Shown: in pieces, positions 34,997 through 42,956 of the stretch
How the letters are laid out: every line of letters starts with the position of its first letter
Position numbering within the stretch: position 1 is the first letter of the stretch
Source: Flavobacterium humi
GTDB lineage: Bacteria > Bacteroidota > Bacteroidia > Flavobacteriales > Flavobacteriaceae
Direction: 5' to 3'
Assembly (NCBI RefSeq): GCF_004745595.1
Contig: NZ_SRLH01000004.1
Span: forward strand, 62,001 to 126,000
DNA length: 64,000 nt
Notes under the pieces: generated by a model
Told to the model about the DNA's origin: nothing
What the model saw: only the letters and a program-made list of their open reading frames with translations
Databases searched by the model: none
Position numbers and translations under genes: made by a program

Positions 34997-35461
34997 TTAC
35001 TTGTTTTCTGCCGAAAGCAATTCTATTAATTGCCTATTAAATTCTCCGGTCGATGCGCCAAGGGCCGAAAAAAATTGTTTGTCAAAATTTTCAACGGTAA
35101 CCACCGCTTTTTTAACGATTTCCTTTCCGTTATCGGTAAGCCCGACGGTTTTCGCCCGTGTATCGGTAAGATGTTCCTGCCGTAAAACGAGCCCTTTTTG
35201 CTGTAATGTCCGCAATACGGTTGAAGTAGTCATGGGATCGATCTTGGTATGCGAAGACAAAACGATCTGCGTGACTTCTTTTTTATGTAATGTAAGCCAA
35301 TGGATACTGGCCATAAGCACGAATTGGGAATGGGTTATCCCATAAGGCTCCAATGCTTTCTTGAGCTGCCTTTGCCAGAGGCTTGTTACTTGCCATAACA
35401 GGAATCCCGAACTGTCTTCTGCTTTTGCTACACTAAATGTATTGTCTGGTGATGTACTCAT
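34997..35461 (-). CDS. MarR-family transcriptional regulator
   Basis: A 154-residue winged-helix MarR regulator. The recognition-helix region IDPMTTSTVLRTLQQKGLVLR and the wing ending in R..DTRAKTVGLTDNGKE are typical. MarR proteins are dimers that usually repress their own operon until a small ligand releases them. Its start lies inside the end of the EVE gene (29-bp overlap), so translation is coupled. The inverted repeat over the operon promoter (36319-36347) is the obvious candidate operator. Confidence 0.92.
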   Translation of the reverse strand: MSTSPDNTFSVAKAEDSSGFLLWQVTSLWQRQLKKALEPYGITHSQFVLMASIHWLTLHKKEVTQIVLSSHTKIDPMTTSTVLRTLQQKGLVLRQEHLTDTRAKTVGLTDNGKEIVKKAVVTVENFDKQFFSALGASTGEFNRQLIELLSAENK

Positions 35462-35882
35462 CCTTACTCATTTTTGAAGCGATAAAGATAAAATCATTTT
35501 GGCTGATTTCAAAGAAACCGAACCGGAACGGATAACCCCATGATTTTTTATCGGTAATGAATTCCAGGTTTTCGATAAGTGGCAGGATGGATGTTTCGGT
35601 GCTATCCAGAAACGTTACGTTCCTCCTGAACGGACGGAAGCCTTCAGTCATTTGAAAAGGATATATTTCGTCATCCTTTATTTTTCCCACAGCAGTAAAC
35701 GCCTGGCATTTTTCGGAGCCCTCCATTGTGATTTTTGAAGAATACACCAATAGGAAATCTCCTTTTTTCATCCGTTTAAGCGGTCCCGGCTTCCCATGGC
35801 AAACTTGGATAAAACCACCTTCCACGCCACGTTGGGTATGTGTTTTTGAAATGGCAGCTACCCAATATCGTGCAGCACTCAT
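35433..35882 (-). CDS. EVE-domain protein
   Basis: A 149-residue single EVE-domain protein: the opening RYWVAAISKTH, the central KRMKKGDFLLVYS and the later PFRRNVTF are typical of the PUA-like EVE fold. EVE domains are thought to bind modified bases in DNA or RNA. It lies in an operon with an SRPBCC protein (overlap 4 bp at its start, ATGA) and a MarR regulator (29-bp overlap at its end). No partner nuclease is fused or adjacent, so a restriction role is not indicated here. Confidence 0.88.
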   Translation of the reverse strand: MSAARYWVAAISKTHTQRGVEGGFIQVCHGKPGPLKRMKKGDFLLVYSSKITMEGSEKCQAFTAVGKIKDDEIYPFQMTEGFRPFRRNVTFLDSTETSILPLIENLEFITDKKSWGYPFRFGFFEISQNDFIFIASKMSKDEYITRQYI

Positions 35883-36298
35883 AATTTCGACGCCGCTTTA
35901 ATTTGAGCTTCCATGTCAGTAGCGAAACCGTCTGTGATTTTTTGTGCCACCAATTTTACCCAAAGAAAAGCCAGGATGCCTTTAACGGTAATAGTACTTG
36001 TTATGGTAAGCCCGTTTTCTGTTTCTTCCAAAAGATGTTCCCCGTACATTTTGGCTAAAGGGAATACGGTAAGATCTGTAAAGTTTTTGTTTTCGATTGC
36101 CTTGAGTATTTTTATTTTGACATTGGGACCGTCTTTCGGGCGAAGCGTAAAATAATTCCCGGCTGTAAAAGCACCATCCAGTTTGGCGTATTCAATTCCT
36201 TCGTCCCAGGTATGCCAGTTATTAACATCGGCAAAAAGCTGCCAAAGCTGTTCTTTCGTCACCTCTTTCGTCACCATTGAGTAAGATCTTGTCCACAT
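35879..36298 (-). CDS. SRPBCC-family protein
   Basis: A 139-residue START/polyketide-cyclase-like (SRPBCC) protein with the N-terminal strand-helix SYSMVTKEVTKEQLWQLFADVNNWHTWDEGIEYAKL and the C-terminal long helix. The fold makes a deep hydrophobic pocket for small molecules. It is the first gene of the MarR-regulated operon, and its stop overlaps the EVE start by 4 bp. It could bind or transform the signal that the MarR regulator senses; this is inference. Confidence 0.88.
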   Translation of the reverse strand: MWTRSYSMVTKEVTKEQLWQLFADVNNWHTWDEGIEYAKLDGAFTAGNYFTLRPKDGPNVKIKILKAIENKNFTDLTVFPLAKMYGEHLLEETENGLTITSTITVKGILAFLWVKLVAQKITDGFATDMEAQIKAASKL

Positions 36299-36318
36299 AA
36301 TTTTGTTTTTTTATAATT

Positions 36319-36347
36319 ATAAGTACAAATATAATATGTACACTTAT
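36319..36347. promoter_or_regulatory. Candidate MarR operator (inverted repeat)
   Basis: ATAAGT-ACA (36319-36327) faces TGT-AC-ACTTAT (36337-36347), an imperfect dyad with ATAAGT/ACTTAT outer arms. It spans the -7 element of the minus-strand promoter, the normal place for a MarR autorepressor site. Confidence 0.5.
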
Positions 36348-36356
36348 TATATGCAA
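36326..36356 (-). promoter_or_regulatory. Promoter of SRPBCC-EVE-MarR-HD operon
   Basis: On the minus strand TATATTTG (36326-36333) is the -7 element and TTG (36354-36356) the -33 element, spacer 20 bp. The start codon at 36298 is 27 bp downstream. Confidence 0.7.
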
Positions 36357-36374
36357 ATTATTTTTGATAAGGAT

Positions 36375-36402
36375 AAAAAAAAGAGCCTTATATAAGGCTC
36401 TT
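36375..36402 (-). terminator. Terminator of rluF-unknown gene operon
   Basis: aagagcctta (36381-36390) and taaggctctt (36393-36402) form a perfect 10-bp stem; on the minus strand Ts follow at 36382-36375. It ends the operon whose last gene stops at 36426 and lies just upstream of the SRPBCC operon promoter. Confidence 0.8.
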
Positions 36403-36425
36403 GCTATTTGTTATGAAAAAGAAAC

Positions 36426-36977
36426 TTAATACCATTCCGGCAGCCTTTTTAAGTCATAAGTGCTTATCTGGCTGATGTCACGGTCTGTATAAACAGGTAT
36501 CTTAAGAATACAGGATACGTTTGTTTCCAAGCTGTTGGAAGTGAGGTCGAAATCGAATCGCGGGTTTGTAGCCGAAAGGAATTTTACTTCTTTGGTATTG
36601 TCAATAAAACTGAACAGCACATTGACCATTCCAATGCATCCAATATGATTGGCCACTACATAGCGGAGCAGGACAGGTGCTGTATCATATACATAGGTAT
36701 AGCCTCTTGGGTCAGTCATATCTCTTCCCAAATTATTTTTGACTACTTCTATATCATGGGCCTTGATCTGGTCAATCGAATCAAATTCCCGGTATTGCAA
36801 ATGAATATCCATATCAAAGCCTGGATATACTGATTTACCTTCATCTTCTTCATCATCATTATACAGCCTTCGGTATTGGGTATAATGGGCATTCGCCTGA
36901 CGTTCGTGGTCGTAACGGAATACAAATTCGGCAAAAAGATGGTCGGTTTTCGTATACACTTTGAGAGTTCTGTCCAT
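36426..36977 (-). CDS. Unrecognised soluble protein
   Basis: A 183-residue protein that I cannot place in a family. No signal peptide or membrane segment is visible. It is acidic, with a DDEEDEG cluster near residue 41, a DIHLQYREFDS strand-like region and a C-terminal KIPVYTDRDISQ. The composition suggests a beta-rich cytoplasmic protein. It is the last gene of the minus-strand rluF operon, 37 bp after the exported unknown protein, with a strong terminator behind it. Confidence 0.65.
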   Translation of the reverse strand: MDRTLKVYTKTDHLFAEFVFRYDHERQANAHYTQYRRLYNDDEEDEGKSVYPGFDMDIHLQYREFDSIDQIKAHDIEVVKNNLGRDMTDPRGYTYVYDTAPVLLRYVVANHIGCIGMVNVLFSFIDNTKEVKFLSATNPRFDFDLTSNSLETNVSCILKIPVYTDRDISQISTYDLKRLPEWY

Positions 36978-37014
36978 AAAAATATAGATTGGTTAATTTT
37001 GTTATAGTGATGAT

Positions 37015-37734
37015 TTATTCGAATGAAGGGCTTAACGGCAATATTTTGTCCATGCCATGTTGAACCCTGTCGTGGCAATCCTCTATGCTTCCTACATACC
37101 TCATTTTTTTGGGTACGCCAAAGGTGAATAGGCCTTTGCCTTTTGCCATCCTGTCGAGCTTGCGTAAGGCGCGGGGCGATAGTTTCCGGTATAGCGGTTC
37201 AAGGATGTCGCATTGTTCTGCCGTTCCGTAAGCCAGGTCCCATTGGTCCGCATCGGTTCCTGTAATAAGGTTTTTGGAAAAATATACTTCTCTTAATCTC
37301 GGATAGGCAAATTCAAACACTTTTTGGGAGCCTTCATTGCCAAATGCCACTACTTCTTTGTTTCTGACAATTAGGAATCGAATAATGCCGGCATCTAATT
37401 TTGAAAGTTGCCTGGTGACTATTCCGGCAACACTGATCCATTGTATTTCATGCCCTTGTCTTTTTCTTTCGGCATCGAACCAGGCATAGAAATCCCGGAT
37501 CTGACTGATGGTTTTGTATTTCAGGTTGCCGTTTTCTACAGAAATATTGAAAGCATTCGCCTGCTTCCAGGCATCGTTTTGCTTCTTCCGGTCTTTTTTC
37601 AGCCAACATCCTTGCTGAAGGGTTAGATTCCCGGTTTCTTTTTGATAGCATTTGAGGTTTTTCCATTCCTGGGAAAGGGCGGAATGTGTATTCCATACAA
37701 GCAACAAGGCAGCTATGGCTACTTGTTTTTTCAA
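37015..37734 (-). CDS. Exported protein of unknown function, likely TTG start
   Basis: I do not recognise this protein. The longest reading begins with ATG at 37806, but that overlaps the MmcQ gene by 56 bp and puts 24 polar residues before a signal sequence. TTG at 37734 starts exactly at a textbook signal peptide (MKKQVAIAALLLVWNTHSALSQ) and leaves a 16-bp gap to the MmcQ stop, so I choose it; the product is then 239 residues. Two Cys at the start of the mature part (NLKCYQ, QGCWLK) may form a disulphide, and a third pair lies further on (EQCDIL, EDCHDR). Other parts are basic and helical. It shares an operon with MmcQ, GNAT and rluF genes. Confidence 0.65.
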   Translation of the reverse strand: MKKQVAIAALLLVWNTHSALSQEWKNLKCYQKETGNLTLQQGCWLKKDRKKQNDAWKQANAFNISVENGNLKYKTISQIRDFYAWFDAERKRQGHEIQWISVAGIVTRQLSKLDAGIIRFLIVRNKEVVAFGNEGSQKVFEFAYPRLREVYFSKNLITGTDADQWDLAYGTAEQCDILEPLYRKLSPRALRKLDRMAKGKGLFTFGVPKKMRYVGSIEDCHDRVQHGMDKILPLSPSFE

Positions 37735-37750
37735 TAGTAAGATTTTCGGA

Positions 37751-38107
37751 TTAGGATTCTTGGTCAAAATCAGATCGGATTTGGCTTGATAGTTTTTTAG
37801 GAGCAACTTCGCAATAGGCTGTTTTTAAAGCATCTGTGCATAAATCAGGATGTACTTTGTTTAAATCTACATTTGTCCAACCCTGTTTCCCCCATTTGTT
37901 GGGAACAGCATAAATGATACTCTTATCGGAAACAGAAAAGATGTCCTGGTCCGCTTCAGACAGTTTCAGGCAGGCGAGGCTGGTCTTCAGGTCATACGTG
38001 GCAAATATTTTTTTTCCTACCCGGAAAGAAGTTTTTTCAAAATGGGGTTCCTCTGAAGTTTCAGGAAAGGAAAGAGCCAGTTTTCTAAAAGTTTCTATTT
38101 CAATCAT
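37751..38107 (-). CDS. MmcQ/YjbR-family protein
   Basis: The ATG at 38107 gives a 118-residue MmcQ/YjbR-like protein starting MIEIETFRKLALSFP, the usual beginning of this family; the upstream ATG at 38164 adds a hydrophobic 19-residue stretch not seen in the family. The conserved ETSEEPHFEKTSFRVGKKIFA block and the C-terminal WTNVDLNKVHPDLCTDALKTAY are visible. The fold is a small CyaY-like domain suspected of DNA binding. It sits between a GNAT gene and the exported unknown gene in one operon. Confidence 0.85.
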   Translation of the reverse strand: MIEIETFRKLALSFPETSEEPHFEKTSFRVGKKIFATYDLKTSLACLKLSEADQDIFSVSDKSIIYAVPNKWGKQGWTNVDLNKVHPDLCTDALKTAYCEVAPKKLSSQIRSDFDQES

Positions 38108-38190
38108 GGTCTTGGTTGGTAACTCCTTGGATGATATGTAAATATAGCACAAAAAAACATACATTCAAAAAGCCGGAAATGAAAAAGAAT

Positions 38191-38646
38191 CTAAACGGCA
38201 AGTGTTTTCTCAAAGCAAACACTGGTTGCAAGGCCTTGGTATTTCCCGAAATTAGCAATGATATGGTACCCGCTTTTATGATATAAAGCCATGGCGGCCA
38301 GTTGCTTGTTTCCTGTTTCCAGGACGCATTTCGTATAATCCAGTTCTTTGGCCCAAACCTCCAGGGCAGTCAGTATAGCCGAAGCGATTCTTTTACCGCG
38401 ATGGTCCTCAGGGACATACATCCGTTTTACTTCCATCACACCAGCGGAATATTCACGAAGGGCACCGCATCCTACAGGAACCTGGTTCTCATAAGCAACA
38501 ATGCAATGTTTTAGTGCACCGGTTTTGTTCAGCTGACCTAAAAATGCGTGTTCTTCCCCGTCCAATAGCCGTAATTCCGCATCGAGCTGTTCCACAAGTT
38601 TTTGGAAATCGTTATCTTCCGAATCAGTCCTGGTACAGCGTATCAT
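38191..38646 (-). CDS. GNAT-family N-acetyltransferase
   Basis: A 151-residue GNAT acetyltransferase with the acetyl-CoA motif VPEDHRGKRIASAILTALE (about 76-94; HRGK-R-I-A pattern) and the motif-B region AMALYHKSGYHII. The preceding VMEVKRMYV strand fits the family. It is 9 bp downstream of rluF and in the same operon; the substrate is unknown. Confidence 0.9.
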   Translation of the reverse strand: MIRCTRTDSEDNDFQKLVEQLDAELRLLDGEEHAFLGQLNKTGALKHCIVAYENQVPVGCGALREYSAGVMEVKRMYVPEDHRGKRIASAILTALEVWAKELDYTKCVLETGNKQLAAMALYHKSGYHIIANFGKYQGLATSVCFEKTLAV

Positions 38647-38655
38647 AGATTGGTT

Positions 38656-39483
38656 TTATTCTTTTCTGAAATTCCTGTTGCTGCGGTCCGGTCTTTGAGG
38701 TGCCGCTTTCCTGTAATCTTTCCGGGGCGCTGCCTGCGGGTTCGCTTTCGGGAAACTTGCTTCTTCGGTTTTGCTTGAAGGTTCTATCAACGTATTCAAT
38801 TCGGTAATTTCAGCATCGGTCAGTTCCCGGTAACGGCCTACCGGAACGTCCAGCGAAATGTTAATGATCCGGATGCGTTTCAATGCTGTCACTTCATAAC
38901 CCAAATATTCGCACATCCGGCGGATTTGACGGTTGAGCCCTTGCGTCAGTATGATCCGGAAAACGTACTTGCTGATTTGCTCTACCTTACATTTTTTGGT
39001 TACCGTATCCAAAATAGGAATACCACTGCCCATTCTTTGTATAAAACGATCTGTTATAGGTTTGTTTACCGTTACGATATATTCTTTCTCGTGATTGTTG
39101 CGGGCGCGCAGGATCTTATTTACGATGTCTCCGTCATTGGTCATGAAAATCAGGCCTTCACTGGCTTTGTCCAGCCTTCCTATGGGAAAGATTCGTTTTG
39201 GGTAATTAATGTAGTCCACGATATTGTTCCGAACCTCAAGATTGGTAGTGCATTCAATGCCAACGGGTTTATAAAAAGCCAGGTAAACAGGTTTTTCGGT
39301 TTTCTCACGAACCAGTTTCCCATCCACACGCACTTCATCGTCAGGGGAAACTTTGGTCCCCATTTCAGGAACGACGCCATTGATGGTAATACGTCCTTCT
39401 TCCAGTAATTTGTCGGCTTCACGGCGGGAGCAAAATCCTGTTTCGGAAAGGAATTTATTGATACGGGTTAAGTTTTCTTCCAT
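38656..39483 (-). CDS. rluF: 23S rRNA pseudouridine synthase, RluF-type
   Basis: A 275-residue RsuA/RluF-family enzyme that isomerises a uridine in 23S rRNA. It has an N-terminal S4 RNA-binding domain (about 7-55), the catalytic motif GRLDKASEGL with Asp105, and the conserved later block GLNRQIRRMCEYLGYEV. The C-terminal tail from about 250 is a basic, Arg/Pro-rich low-complexity extension that probably contacts RNA. RluF is chosen over RluB/E because of overall length and motif pattern, with moderate certainty. It leads a five-gene operon. Confidence 0.87.
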   Translation of the reverse strand: MEENLTRINKFLSETGFCSRREADKLLEEGRITINGVVPEMGTKVSPDDEVRVDGKLVREKTEKPVYLAFYKPVGIECTTNLEVRNNIVDYINYPKRIFPIGRLDKASEGLIFMTNDGDIVNKILRARNNHEKEYIVTVNKPITDRFIQRMGSGIPILDTVTKKCKVEQISKYVFRIILTQGLNRQIRRMCEYLGYEVTALKRIRIINISLDVPVGRYRELTDAEITELNTLIEPSSKTEEASFPKANPQAAPRKDYRKAAPQRPDRSNRNFRKE

Positions 39484-39575
39484 GCAGCAAAAATACTATT
39501 AATTTGAAAAACGGGAGCCACAAAATCCGTGAAATATAATTTTTACCCTACTGGGATTTCAAATCCTAATATCCT

Positions 39576-39583
39576 TATATTTG
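39576..39583 (+). promoter_or_regulatory. -7 element for subtilase gene
   Basis: TATATTTG at 39576-39583, 20 bp upstream of the preferred start at 39604; the -33 element is not obvious. The element lies inside the longer possible reading frame, supporting the later start. Confidence 0.55.
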
Positions 39584-39603
39584 GGAAGTTAAAAATAATT
39601 GAT

Positions 39604-41271
39604 ATGGATAAAAAACTACTTTCCTGCATTTTGTTGTTCTTTTTTTCGATAATGGGCCAGGCTCAGAATAAAATTGAAGGTTCCCAGCCGTCTTTGGCGG
39701 ATACCGGCCATGAATTGTATGTTGCTTTTTCAGAAGAAGTTCATTTTGACGGTCCAAATTATAAGGAAACGCTTTTGGGTTCTATTCCCGAAATGAAAGT
39801 TATAGAACAGGAATTCCATCTGCAGTGCGAAAAAGGAATTGCCATTTCAGACGAACAGCTTAATTTTATGGAAAGTGAAGCAGTCCGTATTTCAAAAAAC
39901 AGTCAATCGGTTAGGAAGTTGAGGAATATACTGAAAGTAACAATCGACAATCCAACCAATGAAAGGCTCCAGGTTTTATCGGCAAAACTCGAAAAATTGC
40001 CGCAGGTAAGGTATTGCAGCCTGATGTCCACAATGCCTGTGCCGCCGCCGGCAGATATTACGCCAACGACTACCAACTATGAACCGAACCAGACCTATTT
40101 ACAGGCTAACCCGGGCGTAAATATGTCCTATGCCTGGGGATTGGGTTTAACGGGAAGCGGGATCAGGATTCGGGATGTGGAATACGGATTCAATAAAAAC
40201 CATGAAGATTTAGCCGATGTCAATGCGTCTATTGCAGCAGGAATGACTGTTTCGTCATCTGCATCAGTTGATTATACTGAGCATGGCACAGCTGTATTGG
40301 GAATTGTTTATGCAGATAAAGGAACGTACGGGATTTCCGGGATGGCTTATGGTGCCCAGGAAATGGTACAATTCCCGGAATGGCAGGAAATAGGTTACAA
40401 TAGGGTAAATGCGGTGGCTCAGGCAGTTGCGCATTCCATTGCCGGAGATGTAATCATTTATGAAATGCAAACCGGAGGGCAAAACAGCAATTATGTTCCA
40501 GCCGAATTTAATGCTGCCGTTTGGGACCTGACAAAAGCGGCTACGGATGCCGGTATCATAATAGTGGCTGCTGCCGGGAACGGAAATGAGAACCTTGACG
40601 GAGCTTACTATACTGCTTACAGGAACAGGGGCGATTCAGGCGCTATCATTGTAGGAGCGGGTTCGGCTTCTTTAAGCCATCAGAAATTATCGTATAGTAC
40701 TTATGGCAGCAGGGTGGATGTCCAGGGTTGGGGAACCAATGTAAGGGCTACCGGTTATGGCGATTATAGTATTTTCGGAGGAGATTTCAACCAGCAATAC
40801 ACCAATTTCTCAGGCACAAGTTCGGCTACACCTATTGTGGCTTCCTGTGCTGTGGTGCTCCAGTCGTATTATCACGGTTTGTCCGGGAATTACCTGACCA
40901 GTATCCAGATGAGGGATTTACTGAAACTGACCGGGATTCCTCAAGGTACGGGTGGAAATATCGGCCCATTGCCCAATATGCAGGCTGCGATCCAGCACAT
41001 TAATGCTTTGTTAAGCACTCCTGAAAATGCAAGGGTCGTTTTTACAGTGTTCCCGAATCCGGTAAAAGATAGGATTGCTATCACTATTGAAGAAGAGGTA
41101 ACGGCTACGGCCAAAATGGAAATCAGCAATTCGCTCGGCCAAATAGTGTACACTACGCCTATCATTTCAGGGAAGAATGAGGTTTCTTTAGCAAATTTTC
41201 AAAACGGCTTGTATTTCGTCAAGATAACAAACAACGGAAAAACATCAGTCAGGAAAATTGTGAAGCAATAG
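39604..41271 (+). CDS. Secreted S8 subtilisin-like protease, T9SS type A
   Basis: A 555-residue secreted serine protease. The ATG at 39604 gives a clear signal peptide (MDKKLLSCILLFFFSIMGQAQ); the frame open from 39529 would start upstream of the -7 element. The catalytic triad is intact: D191 (IRDVEYGF), H227 (YTEHGTAV) and S406 (SGTSSATP), with the oxyanion Asn region AAAGNGN. The block before residue 165 resembles an inhibitor propeptide. The C-terminal 75 residues (VFPNPVKDRI...) are a T9SS type A sorting domain, so it is exported across the outer membrane and sorted by T9SS. It likely degrades external protein or processes surface proteins. Confidence 0.92.
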   Translation: MDKKLLSCILLFFFSIMGQAQNKIEGSQPSLADTGHELYVAFSEEVHFDGPNYKETLLGSIPEMKVIEQEFHLQCEKGIAISDEQLNFMESEAVRISKNSQSVRKLRNILKVTIDNPTNERLQVLSAKLEKLPQVRYCSLMSTMPVPPPADITPTTTNYEPNQTYLQANPGVNMSYAWGLGLTGSGIRIRDVEYGFNKNHEDLADVNASIAAGMTVSSSASVDYTEHGTAVLGIVYADKGTYGISGMAYGAQEMVQFPEWQEIGYNRVNAVAQAVAHSIAGDVIIYEMQTGGQNSNYVPAEFNAAVWDLTKAATDAGIIIVAAAGNGNENLDGAYYTAYRNRGDSGAIIVGAGSASLSHQKLSYSTYGSRVDVQGWGTNVRATGYGDYSIFGGDFNQQYTNFSGTSSATPIVASCAVVLQSYYHGLSGNYLTSIQMRDLLKLTGIPQGTGGNIGPLPNMQAAIQHINALLSTPENARVVFTVFPNPVKDRIAITIEEEVTATAKMEISNSLGQIVYTTPIISGKNEVSLANFQNGLYFVKITNNGKTSVRKIVKQ

Positions 41272-41279
41272 GAGGGAAG

Positions 41280-42128
41280 TTATTCGGTTTCAAATAAAAA
41301 CTGGTAAATGTTTTGGTACAATGTGTCGTCGTGCATGCTGTGTCCTAAACCTTTGGTTTCTATAAATTGAGCTGTTTTCCAGGCTTCGGCAATTTTTTTC
41401 CCTTCGTTTATCGATACCACATCATCATCCGAATCATGGGCGATCAAGCCTTTAATGGAAAAAGTAGCGGCAAATTTCCTTCCCGAAAAATCCTCAATCT
41501 TTTGTTTGTAGCTGTCCAGGTAATGATCTTCCAGCGTTTTCGTGATTTTGGCGTTCAGGCTCAGCATCGCGATATAATTTTGGAGTATAACCTGAAAATC
41601 ACTTGGTGCTCCTAAAATAACCATTTTTTGGACTGCATCATCCGGGTAGGCATAATGGTAATACAGGCAGGTTTTTCCACCTATCGAATGGCCGATGATG
41701 TATTGTGGCTTGAATTTTTTTACGGCAATATGTATAAATTCTGCGTATTTCGGGATGCTGAATTCTTTGCCGCTTGACAACCCGTGAGCCGGTGCATCAA
41801 TGGCAACAATGGTACAGCCTGATTTTTTGAGGTAAGGAATAAAGTTTTCCCATCGGGAAGCGTTGCTCTCCCAGCCATGGACCAGCAGGATGGTCACATC
41901 TTTCCCTTGCCAGGTATACGACTGGAAGGTGTGTTCGCCGTTTTTAAAGCTTTCCGTGCGGGCTTCTTTCAGGACTTCCGGAAGTTTGTCTTTGGATAAT
42001 TTACCCGTCCTTGGTTCGCTAAAAAAGGCATACGCAAGCTGCGAAGCCTTTTTGGGATATACAAAACTCAATAAGTTAAGGTATAAACCAAGTGATTTTG
42101 CCAGGAAAAGGTAGCATAACTTTTGCAT
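41280..42128 (-). CDS. Alpha/beta hydrolase
   Basis: A 282-residue alpha/beta hydrolase-fold protein. The oxyanion-strand motif HGWESNASRW (about 93-102), the nucleophile elbow GHSIGGKT (Ser about 147), the acid in HDSDDDVV and the final His in GLGHSMHDD are all visible, so it should be catalytically active. The N-terminus is a hydrophobic stretch (about 5-25) that could anchor the protein in the membrane. It lies 45 bp downstream of the coiled-coil gene on the same strand but beyond its terminator. The substrate is unknown; small esters or thioesters are likely. Confidence 0.85.
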   Translation of the reverse strand: MQKLCYLFLAKSLGLYLNLLSFVYPKKASQLAYAFFSEPRTGKLSKDKLPEVLKEARTESFKNGEHTFQSYTWQGKDVTILLVHGWESNASRWENFIPYLKKSGCTIVAIDAPAHGLSSGKEFSIPKYAEFIHIAVKKFKPQYIIGHSIGGKTCLYYHYAYPDDAVQKMVILGAPSDFQVILQNYIAMLSLNAKITKTLEDHYLDSYKQKIEDFSGRKFAATFSIKGLIAHDSDDDVVSINEGKKIAEAWKTAQFIETKGLGHSMHDDTLYQNIYQFLFETE

Positions 42129-42140
42129 AGGAATCCAATA

Positions 42141-42166
42141 AAAAAGCTCCCGTATTTGGGAGCTTT
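42141..42166 (-). terminator. Terminator after coiled-coil gene
   Basis: On the minus strand aaagctccc (42143-42151) and gggagcttt (42158-42166) form a perfect 9-bp stem followed by Ts. It separates the operon of lipoprotein, Nif3 and coiled-coil genes from the hydrolase gene. Confidence 0.7.
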
Positions 42167-42173
42167 AAGTTAA

Positions 42174-42953
42174 CTATATTTTTGCAAATAATTGTTCCAT
42201 TTTTTCTCTTTCTTCTTCAGCAAGAGCAGCATCAACCAAAATCCTTCCGCTGTGCTCATCAGTAATCACTTTTTTACGTGAAGCGATTTCCATTTGTGTT
42301 TGCGGCGGAATAGTGAAGAAAGAACCTGCAGAAGCGCCTCTTTCAATAGAAACCACTGCCAATCCGTTTCTTACGCTGGAACGGATCCTGTTGTAAGCCA
42401 CTAATAAACGCTCTTCTATCTGTGCCTGGAATTCTTCCGATTTTTCAGATAGGAAATTTTCTTCTTTCTCCGTTTCGGACATGATAGCGTCCAATTCTGA
42501 TTTTTTATGTTTCAAATGAGAAGATTTCGCCTCTAATTTTTCTTTGGATTGTGAGATCACTTCTTTTTTGTGTTCAATGGAAGCTTTCATTTCCTTAATA
42601 TGCTTCTCAGCCAACTGGATTTCCAATTCCTGGAATTCCACTTCTTTTGTCAAAGAGTTGAATTCTCTGTTGTTACGAACGCTTTCTTGTTGTTTCGTAT
42701 ATTTTTTGATGGATTCCTTATGCCCTTCGATAGCATTTTTCTTCTCTTTGATCTGCTCTTCGATAGTCTCCAAATCACTTTTCAACTTTTCCAAGCGGGT
42801 GCTTAATCCAGCCACTTCATCTTCCAAATCTTCCACTTCCAAAGGTAATTCCCCTCTTACATTTCTAATTTCATCAATCCTTGAATCGATTAATTGTAAA
42901 TCATACAGCGCTCTTAACTTTTCTTCAACGCTCAATTCTTTTGTAGTAGCCAT
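42174..42953 (-). CDS. Coiled-coil protein with degenerate C-terminal zinc ribbon
   Basis: A 259-residue cytoplasmic protein with a very long coiled coil (about 25-190, rich in Glu/Lys/Leu heptads) and a C-terminal domain matching the C4-type zinc ribbon of the DUF164/CT398-like family: the surrounding pattern SFFTIPPQTQMEI and HSGRILVD is kept, but the four metal-binding Cys are absent (the usual C..C positions read as ASAGS and DEHS). It therefore probably no longer binds zinc. It starts 3 bp after the Nif3-like gene on the same strand, a pairing conserved in bacteria. Its biochemical role is unknown. Confidence 0.85.
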   Translation of the reverse strand: MATTKELSVEEKLRALYDLQLIDSRIDEIRNVRGELPLEVEDLEDEVAGLSTRLEKLKSDLETIEEQIKEKKNAIEGHKESIKKYTKQQESVRNNREFNSLTKEVEFQELEIQLAEKHIKEMKASIEHKKEVISQSKEKLEAKSSHLKHKKSELDAIMSETEKEENFLSEKSEEFQAQIEERLLVAYNRIRSSVRNGLAVVSIERGASAGSFFTIPPQTQMEIASRKKVITDEHSGRILVDAALAEEEREKMEQLFAKI

Positions 42954-42956
42954 ATT

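Noticed and set aside
35433..35882. EVE protein as part of a modification-dependent defence system
   Set aside because: No nuclease, helicase or methyltransferase is nearby; the neighbours are an SRPBCC protein and a MarR regulator.
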